Shown: positions 36,751 to 45,285, counted from the first letter of the stretch. The stretch is 64,000 bases of DNA from Cyanobium sp. NIES-981 (GCF_900088535.1 NZ_LT578417.1:992001-1056000), one strand, 5' to 3'. The notes: generated from the sequence alone by a model not told the origin. Numbers and translations: made by a program.

Positions 36751-37143
36751 ATGGCGTCGCGTTTCTCCTGGCTGGATGCCCTCGGCAGGGTTCTGCTCTG
36801 CTTGGTGTTCGTGCAGGCGGCCCTGGGCAAGCTGAGCGGCTTCGCGGCCGTGGCCGGGAAGCTGAGGATGGTCGGACTGCCTGTGCCGGAGCTGCTGCTG
36901 GCCGGAGCCGTGGTGGCGATGGGCGTGGGCTCGGCCCTGGTGATCAGCGGCTGGCGCCGGGGCCTGGGCGCGGCCCTGCTGCTGGTGTTCCTGATTCCGG
37001 CCACGCTCGTGTTCCACACGGCCCTGGACGATCCCCAGGAACGCATCCAGCTGTTCAAGAACCTGGCCATCATGGGCGGATTGCTGCTCGTGCTGGATCG
37101 AAGCGGCCCCCGGGCCGAATCCGATCTCCGGCCCCGCGGGTAG
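36751..37143 (+). CDS. DoxX family membrane protein
   Basis: The 130-aa protein has four hydrophobic helices and the DoxX features: GRVLLCLVFVQAALGKLSGF at the start, a central pair of helices (LLLAGAVVAMGVGSALVI, AALLLVFLIPATLVFHT) and IQLFKNLAIMGGLLLVL near the end. DoxX proteins occur in redox and thiosulphate-related systems, but most are uncharacterised. It is the third gene of a run beginning with DUF2811 and precedes the ECF sigma gene by 25 bases. Confidence 0.88.
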   Translation: MASRFSWLDALGRVLLCLVFVQAALGKLSGFAAVAGKLRMVGLPVPELLLAGAVVAMGVGSALVISGWRRGLGAALLLVFLIPATLVFHTALDDPQERIQLFKNLAIMGGLLLVLDRSGPRAESDLRPRG

Positions 37144-37168
37144 TCATCCAACATCCAGAATTGCCTCC

Positions 37169-37789
37169 ATGGCCATCGAGCCGATCCTGCCGGCGGCAGG
37201 CCCCCGGCCCCGGGAGGCATCCCGGGACCAGGGGGATCCCGCCGTCGACCACGGCGATCTGGCCGCTCTCTATGACGCCTACGGGCCGGCGGTCTACCGC
37301 CTCGCCCTGCGGCTGTGCCGCAGCAGCCATGCGGCCGAGGATCTGGTGCAGGATGTGTTCCTGCGCTACTGGCAGCAGGGCCGCTACGACCCGAAACGGG
37401 GGCCGGTGCTGGCCTACCTGCTGCTGCTCACCCGATCGATGGCCCTGAACCGCCTGGCCCAGCGGCGCAACCGCTGGCAGATCCTGCAGCAGTGGTCCAC
37501 CCAGCTGCTGGCCCCCAGCGAGCCCAGCGCCCAGCACTGGGCGGAACTCAACGACCTGGGGGAGCGGATGCGCCAGGCCCTGGAGGGGATCGCGCCCAAC
37601 CAGCGGCAGGTGCTCGAGCTGGCTTACTACCAGGGGCTGAGCCAGTCGGCCATCGCCGAGCGGCTGGCCATCCCCCTCGGCACCGTGAAGACCCGTTCCC
37701 GCCAGGGGCTGCTGGCCCTGCGCCGGCACCTGGTGGATTTCCATGGCGACGCCGCCACCGCCCCCTCCTTGCCCCGTTCCCACCCGTGA
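37169..37789 (+). CDS. ECF-type RNA polymerase sigma factor
   Basis: The 206-aa protein has sigma region 2 (LYDAYGPAVYRLALRLCR, AAEDLVQDVFLRYWQQ) and region 4 with a helix-turn-helix (IAPNQRQVLELAYYQGLSQS, AIAERLAIPLGTVKTRSRQG), and lacks region 3, as in group 4 (ECF/SigG-like) sigma factors. Its stop overlaps the start of the next gene, a membrane anti-sigma factor, so the pair forms a classic signalling unit. Targets are unknown; the pair itself and the arsS-arsM genes downstream are plausible candidates. Confidence 0.93.
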   Translation: MAIEPILPAAGPRPREASRDQGDPAVDHGDLAALYDAYGPAVYRLALRLCRSSHAAEDLVQDVFLRYWQQGRYDPKRGPVLAYLLLLTRSMALNRLAQRRNRWQILQQWSTQLLAPSEPSAQHWAELNDLGERMRQALEGIAPNQRQVLELAYYQGLSQSAIAERLAIPLGTVKTRSRQGLLALRRHLVDFHGDAATAPSLPRSHP

Positions 37790-38535
37790 TGCCGCATTCC
37801 GATCTGCCGCCGCCGCCGGATCGTGACGCGATCGACGAGCTGCTGGCTGGCCACGCCCTGGGGGACCTCGATGTGGCCGAACAGGCCCGGTTGCGGCAGC
37901 ACCTGGCCGCCGACCCCAGCCTGCGCAGCCGCCTCGAGGAACTCAACACCACCCTGCAGCTGCTGCCCCTGGCCCTGCCGGAGCAGCCGCTGCCCCCGGG
38001 CCGCCTGCGTCAGCGGCTGCTCCACGGCCAGCGCCCGGCCAGCGGCGAATCCGGCGCCAGCCGCCCCGCCTGGGGGAGGCTGGTGATGGCGGCCCTGGCC
38101 GGCGGCCTGCTCGTCACCGGTCTGCAGGTGCACCAGTTGCGCCAGCAGCTGGCCGTTCGTCCGGAGCCGACCCAGGGAGCGGCGGTGCCCGCGCCGGCGC
38201 CGACCCTGCAGGTGGACCGCACCCTGCCGATGCGGGGGGAGGGAGCCGGCAGCACGGCCAGTGGCCAGGTGGTGGTGCAGACCGGCCGGCCCTACAACCT
38301 GCTGCGGATCCAGGGCCTGCCGTCGCCGCCCCCCGACCATGTCTACCGGCTCTGGGCGGATGTGGATGGGCGCCAGGTGGGCTGCGTGCAGTTCCTTCCC
38401 GACGACATGGGGGTGGTGTCGATGCCGATCCCGACCGAGCCCTCCAGCCACGCGCGACGGCTCAGCATCCGGCTGGAACCGCTGCGCCCCGGCGGCGACC
38501 GGCCCCAGGGTCCCCGCGTGCTCACCAGCGTCTGA
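37789..38535 (+). CDS. anti-sigma factor, RskA-like
   Basis: The 248-aa protein begins with an anti-sigma domain (DAIDELLAGHALGDLDVAEQ, RLRQHLAADPSLRSRLEELN), which lacks the zinc-binding HxxxCxxC motif, followed by one membrane helix at about residues 95-112 (LVMAALAGGLLVTGLQ) and an extracytoplasmic RskA-type beta domain (YNLLRIQGLPSPPPDHVYRLW, GCVQFLPDDMGVVSM). It should hold the ECF sigma factor at the membrane until an external signal releases it. The start overlaps the sigma stop in TGATG. Confidence 0.88.
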   Translation: MPHSDLPPPPDRDAIDELLAGHALGDLDVAEQARLRQHLAADPSLRSRLEELNTTLQLLPLALPEQPLPPGRLRQRLLHGQRPASGESGASRPAWGRLVMAALAGGLLVTGLQVHQLRQQLAVRPEPTQGAAVPAPAPTLQVDRTLPMRGEGAGSTASGQVVVQTGRPYNLLRIQGLPSPPPDHVYRLWADVDGRQVGCVQFLPDDMGVVSMPIPTEPSSHARRLSIRLEPLRPGGDRPQGPRVLTSV

Positions 38536-38557
38536 AGCTCCCCGAAGCCAGCTCCCC

Positions 38558-39547
38558 GTGAACGAAGCCCCCAGCGTGACCGCCACTCCCCCCGCCGCCA
38601 GCCCGGCCGAAACCAGCCGCTTCCCGCCGCTGCGGCGCCGGGCCCTCACCTGCCTGCAGGTGAACCTGGGCTACCGCTGCAACCAGAGCTGCAGCCACTG
38701 CCATGTCAATGCCGGCCCCAGCCGCACCGAGAGCATGGAGGCCGCCACGGCGGCCCTGATTCCCGGCGTGCTGCAGGCCCGGGGCATCACGACGCTGGAC
38801 CTCACCGGAGGGGCGCCGGAGCTGCACCCCCTCTTCCGCTCCCTGGTGGAGGAGGCGCGGCGGCTGGGGGTCACGGTGATCGACCGCTGCAACCTCACGA
38901 TCCTGAGCGAGCCGGGGCAGGAGGACCTGGCCGACTTCCTGGCCGGCCAGGGCGTGGTGGTGGTGGCCTCGCTGCCCTGCTACTCCGCCGGCAACGTTGA
39001 CCGCCAGCGGGGCGATGGGGTGTTTGCGCGCAGCATCGCCGGCCTGCAGCAGCTCAATGCCCTGGGCTACGGCATCCCTGGCTCCGGCCTGGAGCTCAAC
39101 CTGGTGTACAACCCCCAGGGAGCCGCCCTGCCACCGCCGCAGGACAGGCTGGAAGCCGACTACAAGCGGGTGCTGGCGGCCGACTTCGGCATCCGCTTCA
39201 ACCGCCTGTTCGCCCTGGCCAACATGCCGATCCAGCGCTTCGCTTCAGGGCTGGAGCTCGCCGGTCAGCTCGAGAGCTACCGGGAGCTGCTGCGCCACCA
39301 CCACCAGGACAGCAACCTCGAGGCCGTGATGTGCCGCAGCCTGATCAGCGTGGACTGGCAGGGCCACCTCTACGACTGCGACTTCAACCAGATGCTGGCG
39401 ATCCCAGCTGGCGGACGCCAGCAGCCCCGGCCCCATCTGAGGGACCTGCTGCGCCAGGATCCCGAGGGCGACCCCATCGCCGTAGGCGATCACTGCTACG
39501 GCTGCACGGCCGGCAGCGGCTCCAGCTGCAGCGGTGCCCTCGGCTGA
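38558..39547 (+). CDS. arsS: arsenosugar biosynthesis radical SAM protein
   Basis: The 329-aa protein has a radical SAM CxxxCxxC cluster motif in YRCNQSCSHCHVNAGPSR, the following LDLTGGAPELHP SAM segment, and a C-terminal extension with ANMPIQRF, VMCRSLISVDWQG and YGCTAGSGSSC. This matches ArsS, which attaches a 5'-deoxyadenosyl group to dimethylarsenite to form arsenosugars. The neighbour arsM makes its substrate. A GTG at 38558 is used; another GTG at 38576 is possible. It follows the anti-sigma gene by 22 bases. Confidence 0.9.
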   Translation: MNEAPSVTATPPAASPAETSRFPPLRRRALTCLQVNLGYRCNQSCSHCHVNAGPSRTESMEAATAALIPGVLQARGITTLDLTGGAPELHPLFRSLVEEARRLGVTVIDRCNLTILSEPGQEDLADFLAGQGVVVVASLPCYSAGNVDRQRGDGVFARSIAGLQQLNALGYGIPGSGLELNLVYNPQGAALPPPQDRLEADYKRVLAADFGIRFNRLFALANMPIQRFASGLELAGQLESYRELLRHHHQDSNLEAVMCRSLISVDWQGHLYDCDFNQMLAIPAGGRQQPRPHLRDLLRQDPEGDPIAVGDHCYGCTAGSGSSCSGALG

Positions 39548-39570
39548 GCCGACGCCCTGCCCCCCTCCCC

Positions 39571-40692
39571 ATGCTGTCCAGCTCCGAGCCGATGGTGTCC
39601 AGCCCCGACCAGACCAGCCGCGACCAGGCCGTCACCAGCCAGGTGCGGGCCTACTACGGCGAGGTGCTCAGCAGCAGCGCAGACCTGCGCACCAGTGCCT
39701 GCTGCGATGCCACGGCCGTGCCGGGGGAGCTCAAACCCCTGCTGGCCCGGATCCACCCGGAGGTGCTGACGCGCTACTACGGCTGCGGCCTGGTGGTGCC
39801 GCCACTGCTGGAGGGCCTGCGCGTGCTGGATCTGGGCTGCGGCACCGGGCGCGATGTCTATCTGCTGGCCCAGCTGGTGGGCCGCGGCGGCGAGGTGGTG
39901 GGGGTGGACATGACGGCCGAGCAACTGGCGGTGGCCCGCGCGCACCAGGCCTTCCATGCCGAGCAGTTCGGCTTCGCCAATGTGCGCTTCCTGGAGGGGC
40001 GGATCGAGGCACTGGGCGAGCTCGATCTCGAGCCCGCCAGTTTCGATGTGGTGATCTCCAACTGCGTGGTGAACCTCTCCACCGACAAGCAGGCCGTGCT
40101 GGAGGGTGTCCATTGGCTGTTGCGACCGGGCGGGGAGTTCTATTTCGCCGACGTCTACGCCGATCGCCGCGTGCCCGAGCACCTGCGCCACGATCCGGTG
40201 CTCTACGGCGAATGCCTCGGCGGGGCGCTCTACTGGAACGACTTCCTCCGGGTTGCCCGCCGGGCGGGCTTCCCCGATCCGCGGCTGGTGGAGGACCGCC
40301 CTCTGGAGATCACCGACCCCGAGCTGGCCGGCCGCATCGGTGAGCTGGGCTTCCACTCCGCCACCTACCGCCTGTTCCGCATCGCGGACCTGGAGGATGC
40401 CTGCGAGGACCATGGTCAGGCCGTGATCTACCGGGGGTCGATCCCTGGCCATCCCCACCGGTTCCCCTTCGACAAGCACCACCGCCTTGAGGCGGGTCGG
40501 GTCTTCCCGGTGTGTGGGAACACCTTTCGCATGCTGGCCGAAAGCCGCCTGGCCAGCCACTTCGACTTCATCGGTGACTTCAGCCGCCACTACGGCCTGT
40601 TCCCGGGCTGCGGTGGTGCGCTGCCCTTCTCGCCAAGGCGCGCGGGCGAAGAGCCTGGGACCGGCGGCCTCGAGGCCGGCAGCTGCTGCTGA
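39571..40692 (+). CDS. arsM: arsenite S-adenosylmethionine methyltransferase
   Basis: The 373-aa protein has the ArsM plan: an N-terminal Cys pair (TSACCDATA), a SAM-binding Rossmann domain (VLDLGCGTGRDVYLLAQL, VVGVDMTAEQL), the arsenic-binding cysteine in VVISNCVVNLS, and LRPGGEFYFADVYADRRVP. A C-terminal domain of about 100 residues ends in GSCC. It methylates As(III) in steps to mono- and dimethylarsenicals, which ArsS then converts to arsenosugars. It starts 23 bases after arsS. Together they show detoxification through arsenosugar formation. Confidence 0.92.
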   Translation: MLSSSEPMVSSPDQTSRDQAVTSQVRAYYGEVLSSSADLRTSACCDATAVPGELKPLLARIHPEVLTRYYGCGLVVPPLLEGLRVLDLGCGTGRDVYLLAQLVGRGGEVVGVDMTAEQLAVARAHQAFHAEQFGFANVRFLEGRIEALGELDLEPASFDVVISNCVVNLSTDKQAVLEGVHWLLRPGGEFYFADVYADRRVPEHLRHDPVLYGECLGGALYWNDFLRVARRAGFPDPRLVEDRPLEITDPELAGRIGELGFHSATYRLFRIADLEDACEDHGQAVIYRGSIPGHPHRFPFDKHHRLEAGRVFPVCGNTFRMLAESRLASHFDFIGDFSRHYGLFPGCGGALPFSPRRAGEEPGTGGLEAGSCC

Positions 40693-40744
40693 GCGGAGCC
40701 GCGGTGACGGGGCCAGGCGGCCGGGGTGGCCGATCCCGATCGGT

Positions 40745-41089
40745 TCAGACCGGCCCGGAAGAGACCGGTGGCAGCGCATCGAGCTTGGCGGCAAGCACCA
40801 CATCGGCCCGGGTCACTCCTCCCGCCTTGTGGGTGAACAGGTCCATCCCCACGTAGCCCCAGCCAACCTGGAAATCCGCATGGTGCCCCTGCTCCTCGCA
40901 GATGGCGCCAGCGCTGTTGAGCCAGCTCAGGGCCGAGGCGAAATCCGGGAACTCCAGCCGCCTGCTGAGATGGTGGCCGTCGACAACGTTCCAGCCCGGA
41001 AGTTCGGGGAGCAGCTCCTCGAGCTCCCCGGCCTCCAGGGTGGGTCCGCCGTCACGACAGGGAATGCAGGTTTCGTCCGCCAGGGCCAT
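40745..41089 (-). CDS. pterin-4-alpha-carbinolamine dehydratase (PhhB family)
   Basis: The 114-aa protein has the family's core: LPELPGWNVVDGHHLSRRLEF, FASALSWLNSAGAICEEQGHHADFQVGW with the catalytic E-x-x-x-HH-P/A-D, and VGMDLFTHKAGGVTRADVVLA. It recycles pterin-4a-carbinolamine, or acts in carboxysome/RuBisCO-associated roles as proposed for some cyanobacterial homologues. The start at 41089 has a strong GGAGG region 5 to 15 bases upstream. The upstream in-frame ATG at 41107 would begin within that ribosome-binding region. Confidence 0.9.
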   Translation of the reverse strand: MALADETCIPCRDGGPTLEAGELEELLPELPGWNVVDGHHLSRRLEFPDFASALSWLNSAGAICEEQGHHADFQVGWGYVGMDLFTHKAGGVTRADVVLAAKLDALPPVSSGPV

Positions 41090-41431
41090 GGTTGTCACCT
41101 CCTCCACCTCCAGGTGGACACTTGGCCATCACGCCAGCCGCGAAGCTCACGACGCAGACGCGCCGACGTCCCACTGACCGACTCCACACTGACGTAGGCG
41201 CAGCTGGGTGATCGAAAACGTTTCACACCTCAACACTTCAGCAGCGTGAGGCTACGTGTTGTGAGCCTCCCCAGCCATCTTGGCCACCATCCCTACACTG
41301 AGAAGAGGGAAAGAGTCCCGCAGAAAGAGTCCCGCAGAACACTCACAAAAGAAGCAGCCAGGCCTGTTCTTCCAGGCACCGGAGCAGGCTCACACGAGCC
41401 TCCCGTGAGGCATTCCGCGAGGCATTCGGCC
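41090..41431. other. divergent spacer with short tandem duplications
   Basis: No gene is convincing here. Near the phhB-like side, CCACCT and AGGTGG (41104-41117) form inverted arms that include the Shine-Dalgarno region of that gene. Nearer the membrane-protein gene, AAAGAGTCCCGCAG occurs twice in tandem (41310-41323, 41324-41337) and a 12-base unit GAGGCATTCCGC / GAGGCATTCGGC twice in tandem (41407-41418, 41419-41430), ending one base before the start codon. The sequence is less GC-rich than the surrounding genes. Confidence 0.65.
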
Positions 41432-41776
41432 ATGTCTGTCCTTACCGGCTACAACCTTCGCTCCACCTTGACCTATGGCGACATCTACGGCCAGATCCTG
41501 ATCTGGCTGCTCGTTGTCTTTCTCAGCCTGGCATCCGGCCTTGCCCTGATGGGGGCCGCCCATGTCACGGCAGGGATGGTCGTTGTGGGCTCGATCTTCG
41601 TGTTTTCCTTGCCTTTCATTCTGTTTGCCTTCACAACCACCTTGCTGAACCACATTGCCCTTGATGCAGTCAGCCAGGAGGAGTTCGCTGCCCATGCGCG
41701 TGGCCTCCGGGCAGAACGCACTCCAGAGGCGGCGCCCGCTCGCGGCAGCGACGCCCTCGTGCCGGGTCTGCTCTAG
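41432..41776 (+). CDS. two-helix membrane protein, hypothetical
   Basis: The 114-aa protein has a polar start (MSVLTGYNLRSTLTYGDIYG), two hydrophobic helices at about residues 22-44 and 46-73 (LIWLLVVFLSLASGLALMG, VVVGSIFVFSLPFILFAF) and a polar C-terminal third. No family is recognised. Its base composition is clearly lower in G+C than neighbouring genes, which may mean high expression or recent arrival. The stop overlaps the convergent thioredoxin-like gene by 4 bases. Confidence 0.7.
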   Translation: MSVLTGYNLRSTLTYGDIYGQILIWLLVVFLSLASGLALMGAAHVTAGMVVVGSIFVFSLPFILFAFTTTLLNHIALDAVSQEEFAAHARGLRAERTPEAAPARGSDALVPGLL

Positions 41777-42150
41777 CCGGGCGCCTGCACGGTCCCCTGG
41801 GGAGCATCGACCGGTTCTGGAGTGTCCGCAGCAGCTGCGTCGGATGCCAGCAGCTTCTGGAGAGCTTGGCGGAACCCCGGCTCCGGCAGACCGCCGATGA
41901 CCTCGCCAAGGATGGAGAACTCACCCAGGGGATCAGCGACCAGCAAATAGGTGGGCAGCGCCAGGGAGCGCTTGTAGGGAAACCGCGTCAGCAGAATCTT
42001 CCTGTACCGCCCATAGACCACCGGATCCTTGAGGTCGACATCGACGTAGCTGAGGCCAAGCTCTGCCGCGACCCGAGCATCGAATTCACCCATGGACCGG
42101 CAGACAGAGCAGTCATGCGTGCTGTATTTGAGAAGATCCAGTTGTTTCAT
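41773..42150 (-). CDS. thioredoxin-fold protein with CxxC
   Basis: The 125-aa protein starts MKQLDLLKYSTHDCSVCRSM, in which CSVC lies at the position of the thioredoxin active site, and continues with LGLSYVDVDLKDP and SLALPTYLLVA, where the proline matches the cis-proline opposite the CxxC. The tail is alanine- and proline-rich. It is likely a thiol-disulphide oxidoreductase, although the canonical WCGPC is absent, so partners are unknown. It is convergent with the two-helix membrane protein. Confidence 0.82.
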   Translation of the reverse strand: MKQLDLLKYSTHDCSVCRSMGEFDARVAAELGLSYVDVDLKDPVVYGRYRKILLTRFPYKRSLALPTYLLVADPLGEFSILGEVIGGLPEPGFRQALQKLLASDAAAADTPEPVDAPQGTVQAPG

Positions 42151-42825
42151 CGCGCTCGACCAGACACTGGAAGGAGAACCACTCGACCGTCAAGGCGCCA
42201 CCTTCTGGGAGTCGCCATCTGGGCGTCGCCATCCGGGCGCCAGTTTCGGGGAGTCGCGGAAGGCCAGGGCAACCAGATGCCCAAACCTTGCGACCCAGCA
42301 GCTGGCGAACACCAACTGGAGCCCCTCAGCCGCAGCGCCCTTGGGCAAGAACGACCAGGCGACTGCCCCATTCCCTTTGATTCAACCGTAGCGAGACTTC
42401 CCAGCGATCCTGGCCAACGCAAAGGTTGTTGATCCCGCTCTACCGGCCGCGGCGCAGCCGGGCGCTGGGCATCAATCCCAATCTCCCGCCTGAACCTGCC
42501 CGCCGGGATCGACGGGAGAGGGACACCCTGAGGGGGAGATGTCGGCAGGGAACGTCATCAGGACAGCGTCATCGGGACCGTTGTCGTCGGGACCGTCGTC
42601 GTCGGGACCGTCGTCGTCGGGACCGTTGTCGTCGGGACCGTTGTCGTCGGGGCGTCGCCGTCAGATTGTTCGCATCCGATTTCGCCACGCCTTCTCTCCA
42701 GGCCCTATCTCCGCGCCCTCTCTCTGCGGCGGCTCTCCGCGCCTTCCCGGCACTCCAGCGTTGCCCCTGGGGCCCTGGGGATGACGTTCTCGGCCTCCTG
42801 CCAGATCCACTGGAGAAAGGAACCA
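42151..42825. other. long gene-poor region with two tandem repeat sites
   Basis: No frame in these 675 bases looks like a protein; open frames are short or consist of repeat translation. Two 14-base units, GGGAGTCGCCATCT and GGGCGTCGCCATCC, lie in tandem at 42207-42234. A larger 15-base array occupies 42554-42657. The region ends at the 3' end of the minus-strand tRNA-Lys gene. I see no promoter or known RNA motif. Confidence 0.6.
42554..42657. repeat. tandem array of about 6.5 units of 15 bases
   Basis: Units like GTCGTCGGGACCGTT follow at 42568, 42583, 42598, 42613 and 42628, with degenerate copies on either side (42554-42567 and 42643-42657). The variation is mostly a C/T change in the last positions. 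The unit differs from the 15-base array at 18616-18705. As 15 is a multiple of 3, all six frames stay open across it, which creates misleading open frames. Confidence 0.9.
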
Positions 42826-42897
42826 TGGGTCGCCTGAGATTCGAACTCAGGACCAATCGGTTAAAAGCCGAGTGCTCTACCGCTGAGCTAGCGACCC
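42826..42897 (-). tRNA. tRNA-Lys (UUU)
   Basis: On the minus strand the gene folds as a full cloverleaf: acceptor GGGTCGC/GCGACCC, D stem GCTC/GAGC, anticodon stem CTCGG/CCGAT with loop CTTTTAA (anticodon TTT), variable loop TGGTC and T arm CTGAG-TTCGAAT-CTCAG. The discriminator base is A and CCA is not encoded. It is divergent from the carbonic-anhydrase-like gene. Confidence 0.96.
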
Positions 42898-42994
42898 GCG
42901 CCCTTGGGCACCCAAGGAAGGTATCACCCCGCCCTGACCTCCTCCAAGCAGGCGCGGGAGCCCTGGAGAATGGGCTCTGCTTGGCCCTCCAGCG

Positions 42995-43504
42995 ATGGCG
43001 TGCTCCCCCTCCTGGCCCGACCCGCAGATCCATCCCGATGCCTGGGTGGCGGCCAGCGCGGTGGTGATCGGCGATGTGCAGCTGGCCGCAGGGGCCAGCC
43101 TCTGGCCCACGGCCGTGGCCCGGGGCGACGTCTGCCCGATCCGGATCGGCAAGGGCAGCAACGTGCAGGACGGTGCCGTGCTGCATGGCGACCCCGGCCA
43201 GCCCGTGACCATCGGTGCCGACGTGACGATCGGCCACCGGGCTGTGATCCATGGCGCCACCCTGGAGGACGGCTGCCTGATCGGCATCGGCGCCGTGGTG
43301 CTCAACGGCGTGACCGTGGGGGAAGGGGCCCTGGTGGGTGCTGGATCGGTGGTGACCCGGGATGTGCCGCCAGGCGTGCTGGTGATGGGCGCACCGGCAC
43401 GGCCCAGGCGGGAGCTCAGCCCCGAGGCCATCGCGGCCCAGCGTGAGCATGCCCTGGGCTACCGCCAGCTGGCGATGGCCCACGCCGGCCGGGCCAGCAC
43501 TTAA
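42995..43504 (+). CDS. gamma-carbonic anhydrase family protein (left-handed beta-helix)
   Basis: The 169-aa protein shows the hexapeptide-repeat pattern of a left-handed beta helix: [20 protein letters not shown], then [40 protein letters not shown] and [15 protein letters not shown]. The zinc ligands of gamma-carbonic anhydrases are seen as the histidines in [14 protein letters not shown]. Family members are CcmM N-terminal domains, respiratory complex I subunits or YrdA-like proteins; this short form is YrdA-like and its activity is unproven. Confidence 0.9.
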   Translation: MACSPSWPDPQIHPDAWVAASAVVIGDVQLAAGASLWPTAVARGDVCPIRIGKGSNVQDGAVLHGDPGQPVTIGADVTIGHRAVIHGATLEDGCLIGIGAVVLNGVTVGEGALVGAGSVVTRDVPPGVLVMGAPARPRRELSPEAIAAQREHALGYRQLAMAHAGRAST

Positions 43505-43554
43505 CAAAACCATTCAGACCAGCCCCCCATGCCGCTGCCATCCGGCGGGGTCCT

Positions 43555-43560
43555 TAAGAT
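43555..43560 (+). promoter_or_regulatory. candidate -10 element TAAGAT of psbY
   Basis: TAAGAT lies 25 bases before the psbY start, consistent with a short leader. The spacing and form fit a -10 element; a -35 is not obvious. Confidence 0.4.
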
Positions 43561-43584
43561 CACCCCACTTCCTCTTGCCCTCCC

Positions 43585-43707
43585 ATGGACGCACGGCTGG
43601 TGCTGGTTGCCGCTCCGATCCTGCTCGCCGCCGGCTGGGCCGTGTTCCACATCGGCCGCGCCGCCGTGGGCCAGCTGCAGCTGATGATCAAGCGCGCCCG
43701 CGCCTGA
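43585..43707 (+). CDS. psbY: photosystem II protein Y
   Basis: The 40-residue protein begins [20 protein letters not shown], continues with [13 protein letters not shown] and ends in a basic tail (KRARA). This is the PsbY form: one membrane helix followed by NIGRAALGQL-like sequence. PsbY is a small peripheral subunit near cytochrome b559 in photosystem II. The gene is too short to be found by length alone. It stands between the carbonic-anhydrase-like gene and trmFO. Confidence 0.9.
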   Translation: MDARLVLVAAPILLAAGWAVFHIGRAAVGQLQLMIKRARA

Positions 43708-43807
43708 GCCCTTTCCTTTGACGGAAGTCCGCGCGCCGTCCACACCTTCAGGCTCCCGCCTCGCCGCCACCCGCTCCTCAGCGGGCCATCCCACCGAAGA
43801 CGGGTCC

Positions 43808-45190
43808 GTGCACAGCCCCGCCGGCCAGCCCCTTCTGGTGGTCGGTGCCGGCCTGGCCGGCACTGAAGCGGCCTGGCAGATCGCCCAGGCCGGTCTGCCG
43901 GTGCGTCTGGTGGAGATGCGCCCCGTGCGGCGCTCCCCGGCCCACCACAGCGGCGAATTCGCCGAGCTGGTGTGCAGCAACAGCTTCGGGGCCCTCAGCA
44001 GCGACCGGGCCGCGGGCCTGCTGCAGGAGGAGCTGCGGCGGCTGGGCTCCCTGGTGATCACCACCGCCGACCAGCACGCCGTGCCCGCCGGCGGCGCCCT
44101 GGCGGTGGACCGGGGCCGCTACAGCGCCGCCCTCACCGCCGCCCTGGAGCAGCACCCGCTGGTGACGGTGGAACGGCGCGAGGAAACCGAGCTTCCCGGC
44201 CCAAGCCAGATCGCGGTGCTGGCCACCGGGCCCCTCACCAGCGAGCCGCTGGCGGAGCAGCTGAGGGCCTTCACCGGCCGGGCCGACTGCCACTTCTTCG
44301 ATGCCGCCAGCCCGATCGTGGAGGGCGAGAGCATCGACCTCTCCGTGGCCTTCCGGGCGTCGCGCTACGACAAGGGCGACGCCGACTACATCAACTGCCC
44401 GATGGATCGGGAGCAGTACCTCGCCTTCCGTGAGGCGCTGCTGGCGGCCGAACAGGCCGAGCTCAAGGATTTCGAGACGGAGAGCGCCAGCTTCTTCGAG
44501 GGCTGCCTGCCGATCGAGGAACTGGCCCGCCGCGGCGAGGACACGATGCGCTACGGCCCCCTCAAGCCGATCGGTCTCTGGGATTCCCGCTGGGGCGATG
44601 TGAACGACCGTGAGGTGCGCCGCGCCAACCGTGCCTACGCCGTGGTGCAGCTGCGCCAGGAGGACAGGGACGGCCGCCTCTGGAACCTGGTGGGCTTCCA
44701 GACCAACCTCAGGTGGGGCGAGCAGAAGCGGGTGCTGCGGCTGATCCCGGGCCTGGAGAACGCCGAGTTCGTGCGCTTCGGCGTGATGCACCGCAACACC
44801 TTCCTGGAGGCGCCGCAGCTGCTCGATCCCACCCTGCAGTTCCGCCAGCGGCCCACGCTGCTGGCCGCCGGGCAGATCACCGGCACCGAGGGCTATGCGG
44901 CAGCGGTGGCCGGCGGCTGGCTGGCCGGCACCAACGCCGCCCGCCTGGCCCGCGGGCTGGAGCCCCTGGCTCTGCCGCCCACCACCATGATCGGCGCCCT
45001 CACCCACTTCATCGCCGAGGCCCCGAGCGGCAAGTTCCAGCCGATGCCGCCCAACTTCGGCCTGCTGCCGGAGCTGCCCGAGCGGATCAAGGGCAAACGC
45101 GAGCGCTACGGCGCCTACCGCGACCGGGCCCTGACGGCCCTCACGGCCTGGCGGGAGGAGCTGCTGCTCCCCAATGCGCTGACGGCCTGA
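43808..45190 (+). CDS. trmFO: methylenetetrahydrofolate--tRNA-(uracil-5-)-methyltransferase
   Basis: The 460-aa flavoprotein starts with the FAD motif [18 protein letters not shown] and has [71 protein letters not shown] and [18 protein letters not shown], which identify TrmFO rather than the related GidA. It makes ribothymidine at position 54 of tRNAs, using methylenetetrahydrofolate. A GTG at 43808 starts the conserved region; a TTG at 43718 would add 30 non-conserved residues. Confidence 0.96.
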   Translation: MHSPAGQPLLVVGAGLAGTEAAWQIAQAGLPVRLVEMRPVRRSPAHHSGEFAELVCSNSFGALSSDRAAGLLQEELRRLGSLVITTADQHAVPAGGALAVDRGRYSAALTAALEQHPLVTVERREETELPGPSQIAVLATGPLTSEPLAEQLRAFTGRADCHFFDAASPIVEGESIDLSVAFRASRYDKGDADYINCPMDREQYLAFREALLAAEQAELKDFETESASFFEGCLPIEELARRGEDTMRYGPLKPIGLWDSRWGDVNDREVRRANRAYAVVQLRQEDRDGRLWNLVGFQTNLRWGEQKRVLRLIPGLENAEFVRFGVMHRNTFLEAPQLLDPTLQFRQRPTLLAAGQITGTEGYAAAVAGGWLAGTNAARLARGLEPLALPPTTMIGALTHFIAEAPSGKFQPMPPNFGLLPELPERIKGKRERYGAYRDRALTALTAWREELLLPNALTA

Positions 45191-45279
45191 CCGGGTTGCC
45201 GGCCCTGCCGCCAGGACGCCCTGGGCTGAAGCGCCTGGAGCGCCGCTGGCTCACCCACGGCGGCGCTGCCCAAGCCCCC

Positions 45280-45285
45280 TAGCGT
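45280..45285 (+). promoter_or_regulatory. candidate -10 element TAGCGT of crtISO
   Basis: TAGCGT lies 3 bases before a possible GTG start at 45288 and 24 bases before a GTG at 45309. If it is the -10 element, the transcript begins after the first GTG, and translation must start at the second or later. Confidence 0.4.

Noticed and set aside
41052-41129. Possible tiny peptide gene on the minus strand starting MAKCPPGGGGG near the phhB-like start
   Set aside because: It is short, overlaps the ribosome-binding site and the start of a clear gene, and its glycine run is just the translated GGAGG tract.
42554-42657. Possible CRISPR array
   Set aside because: The 15-base units are directly adjacent without spacers, and no cas gene is in the window. 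The same holds for 18616-18705.
42426-43067. Plus-strand frame of about 210 codons spanning the 15-base array and tRNA-Lys
   Set aside because: It is open only because the repeat keeps frame, gives an Arg/Asp repeat product and runs across a tRNA gene.
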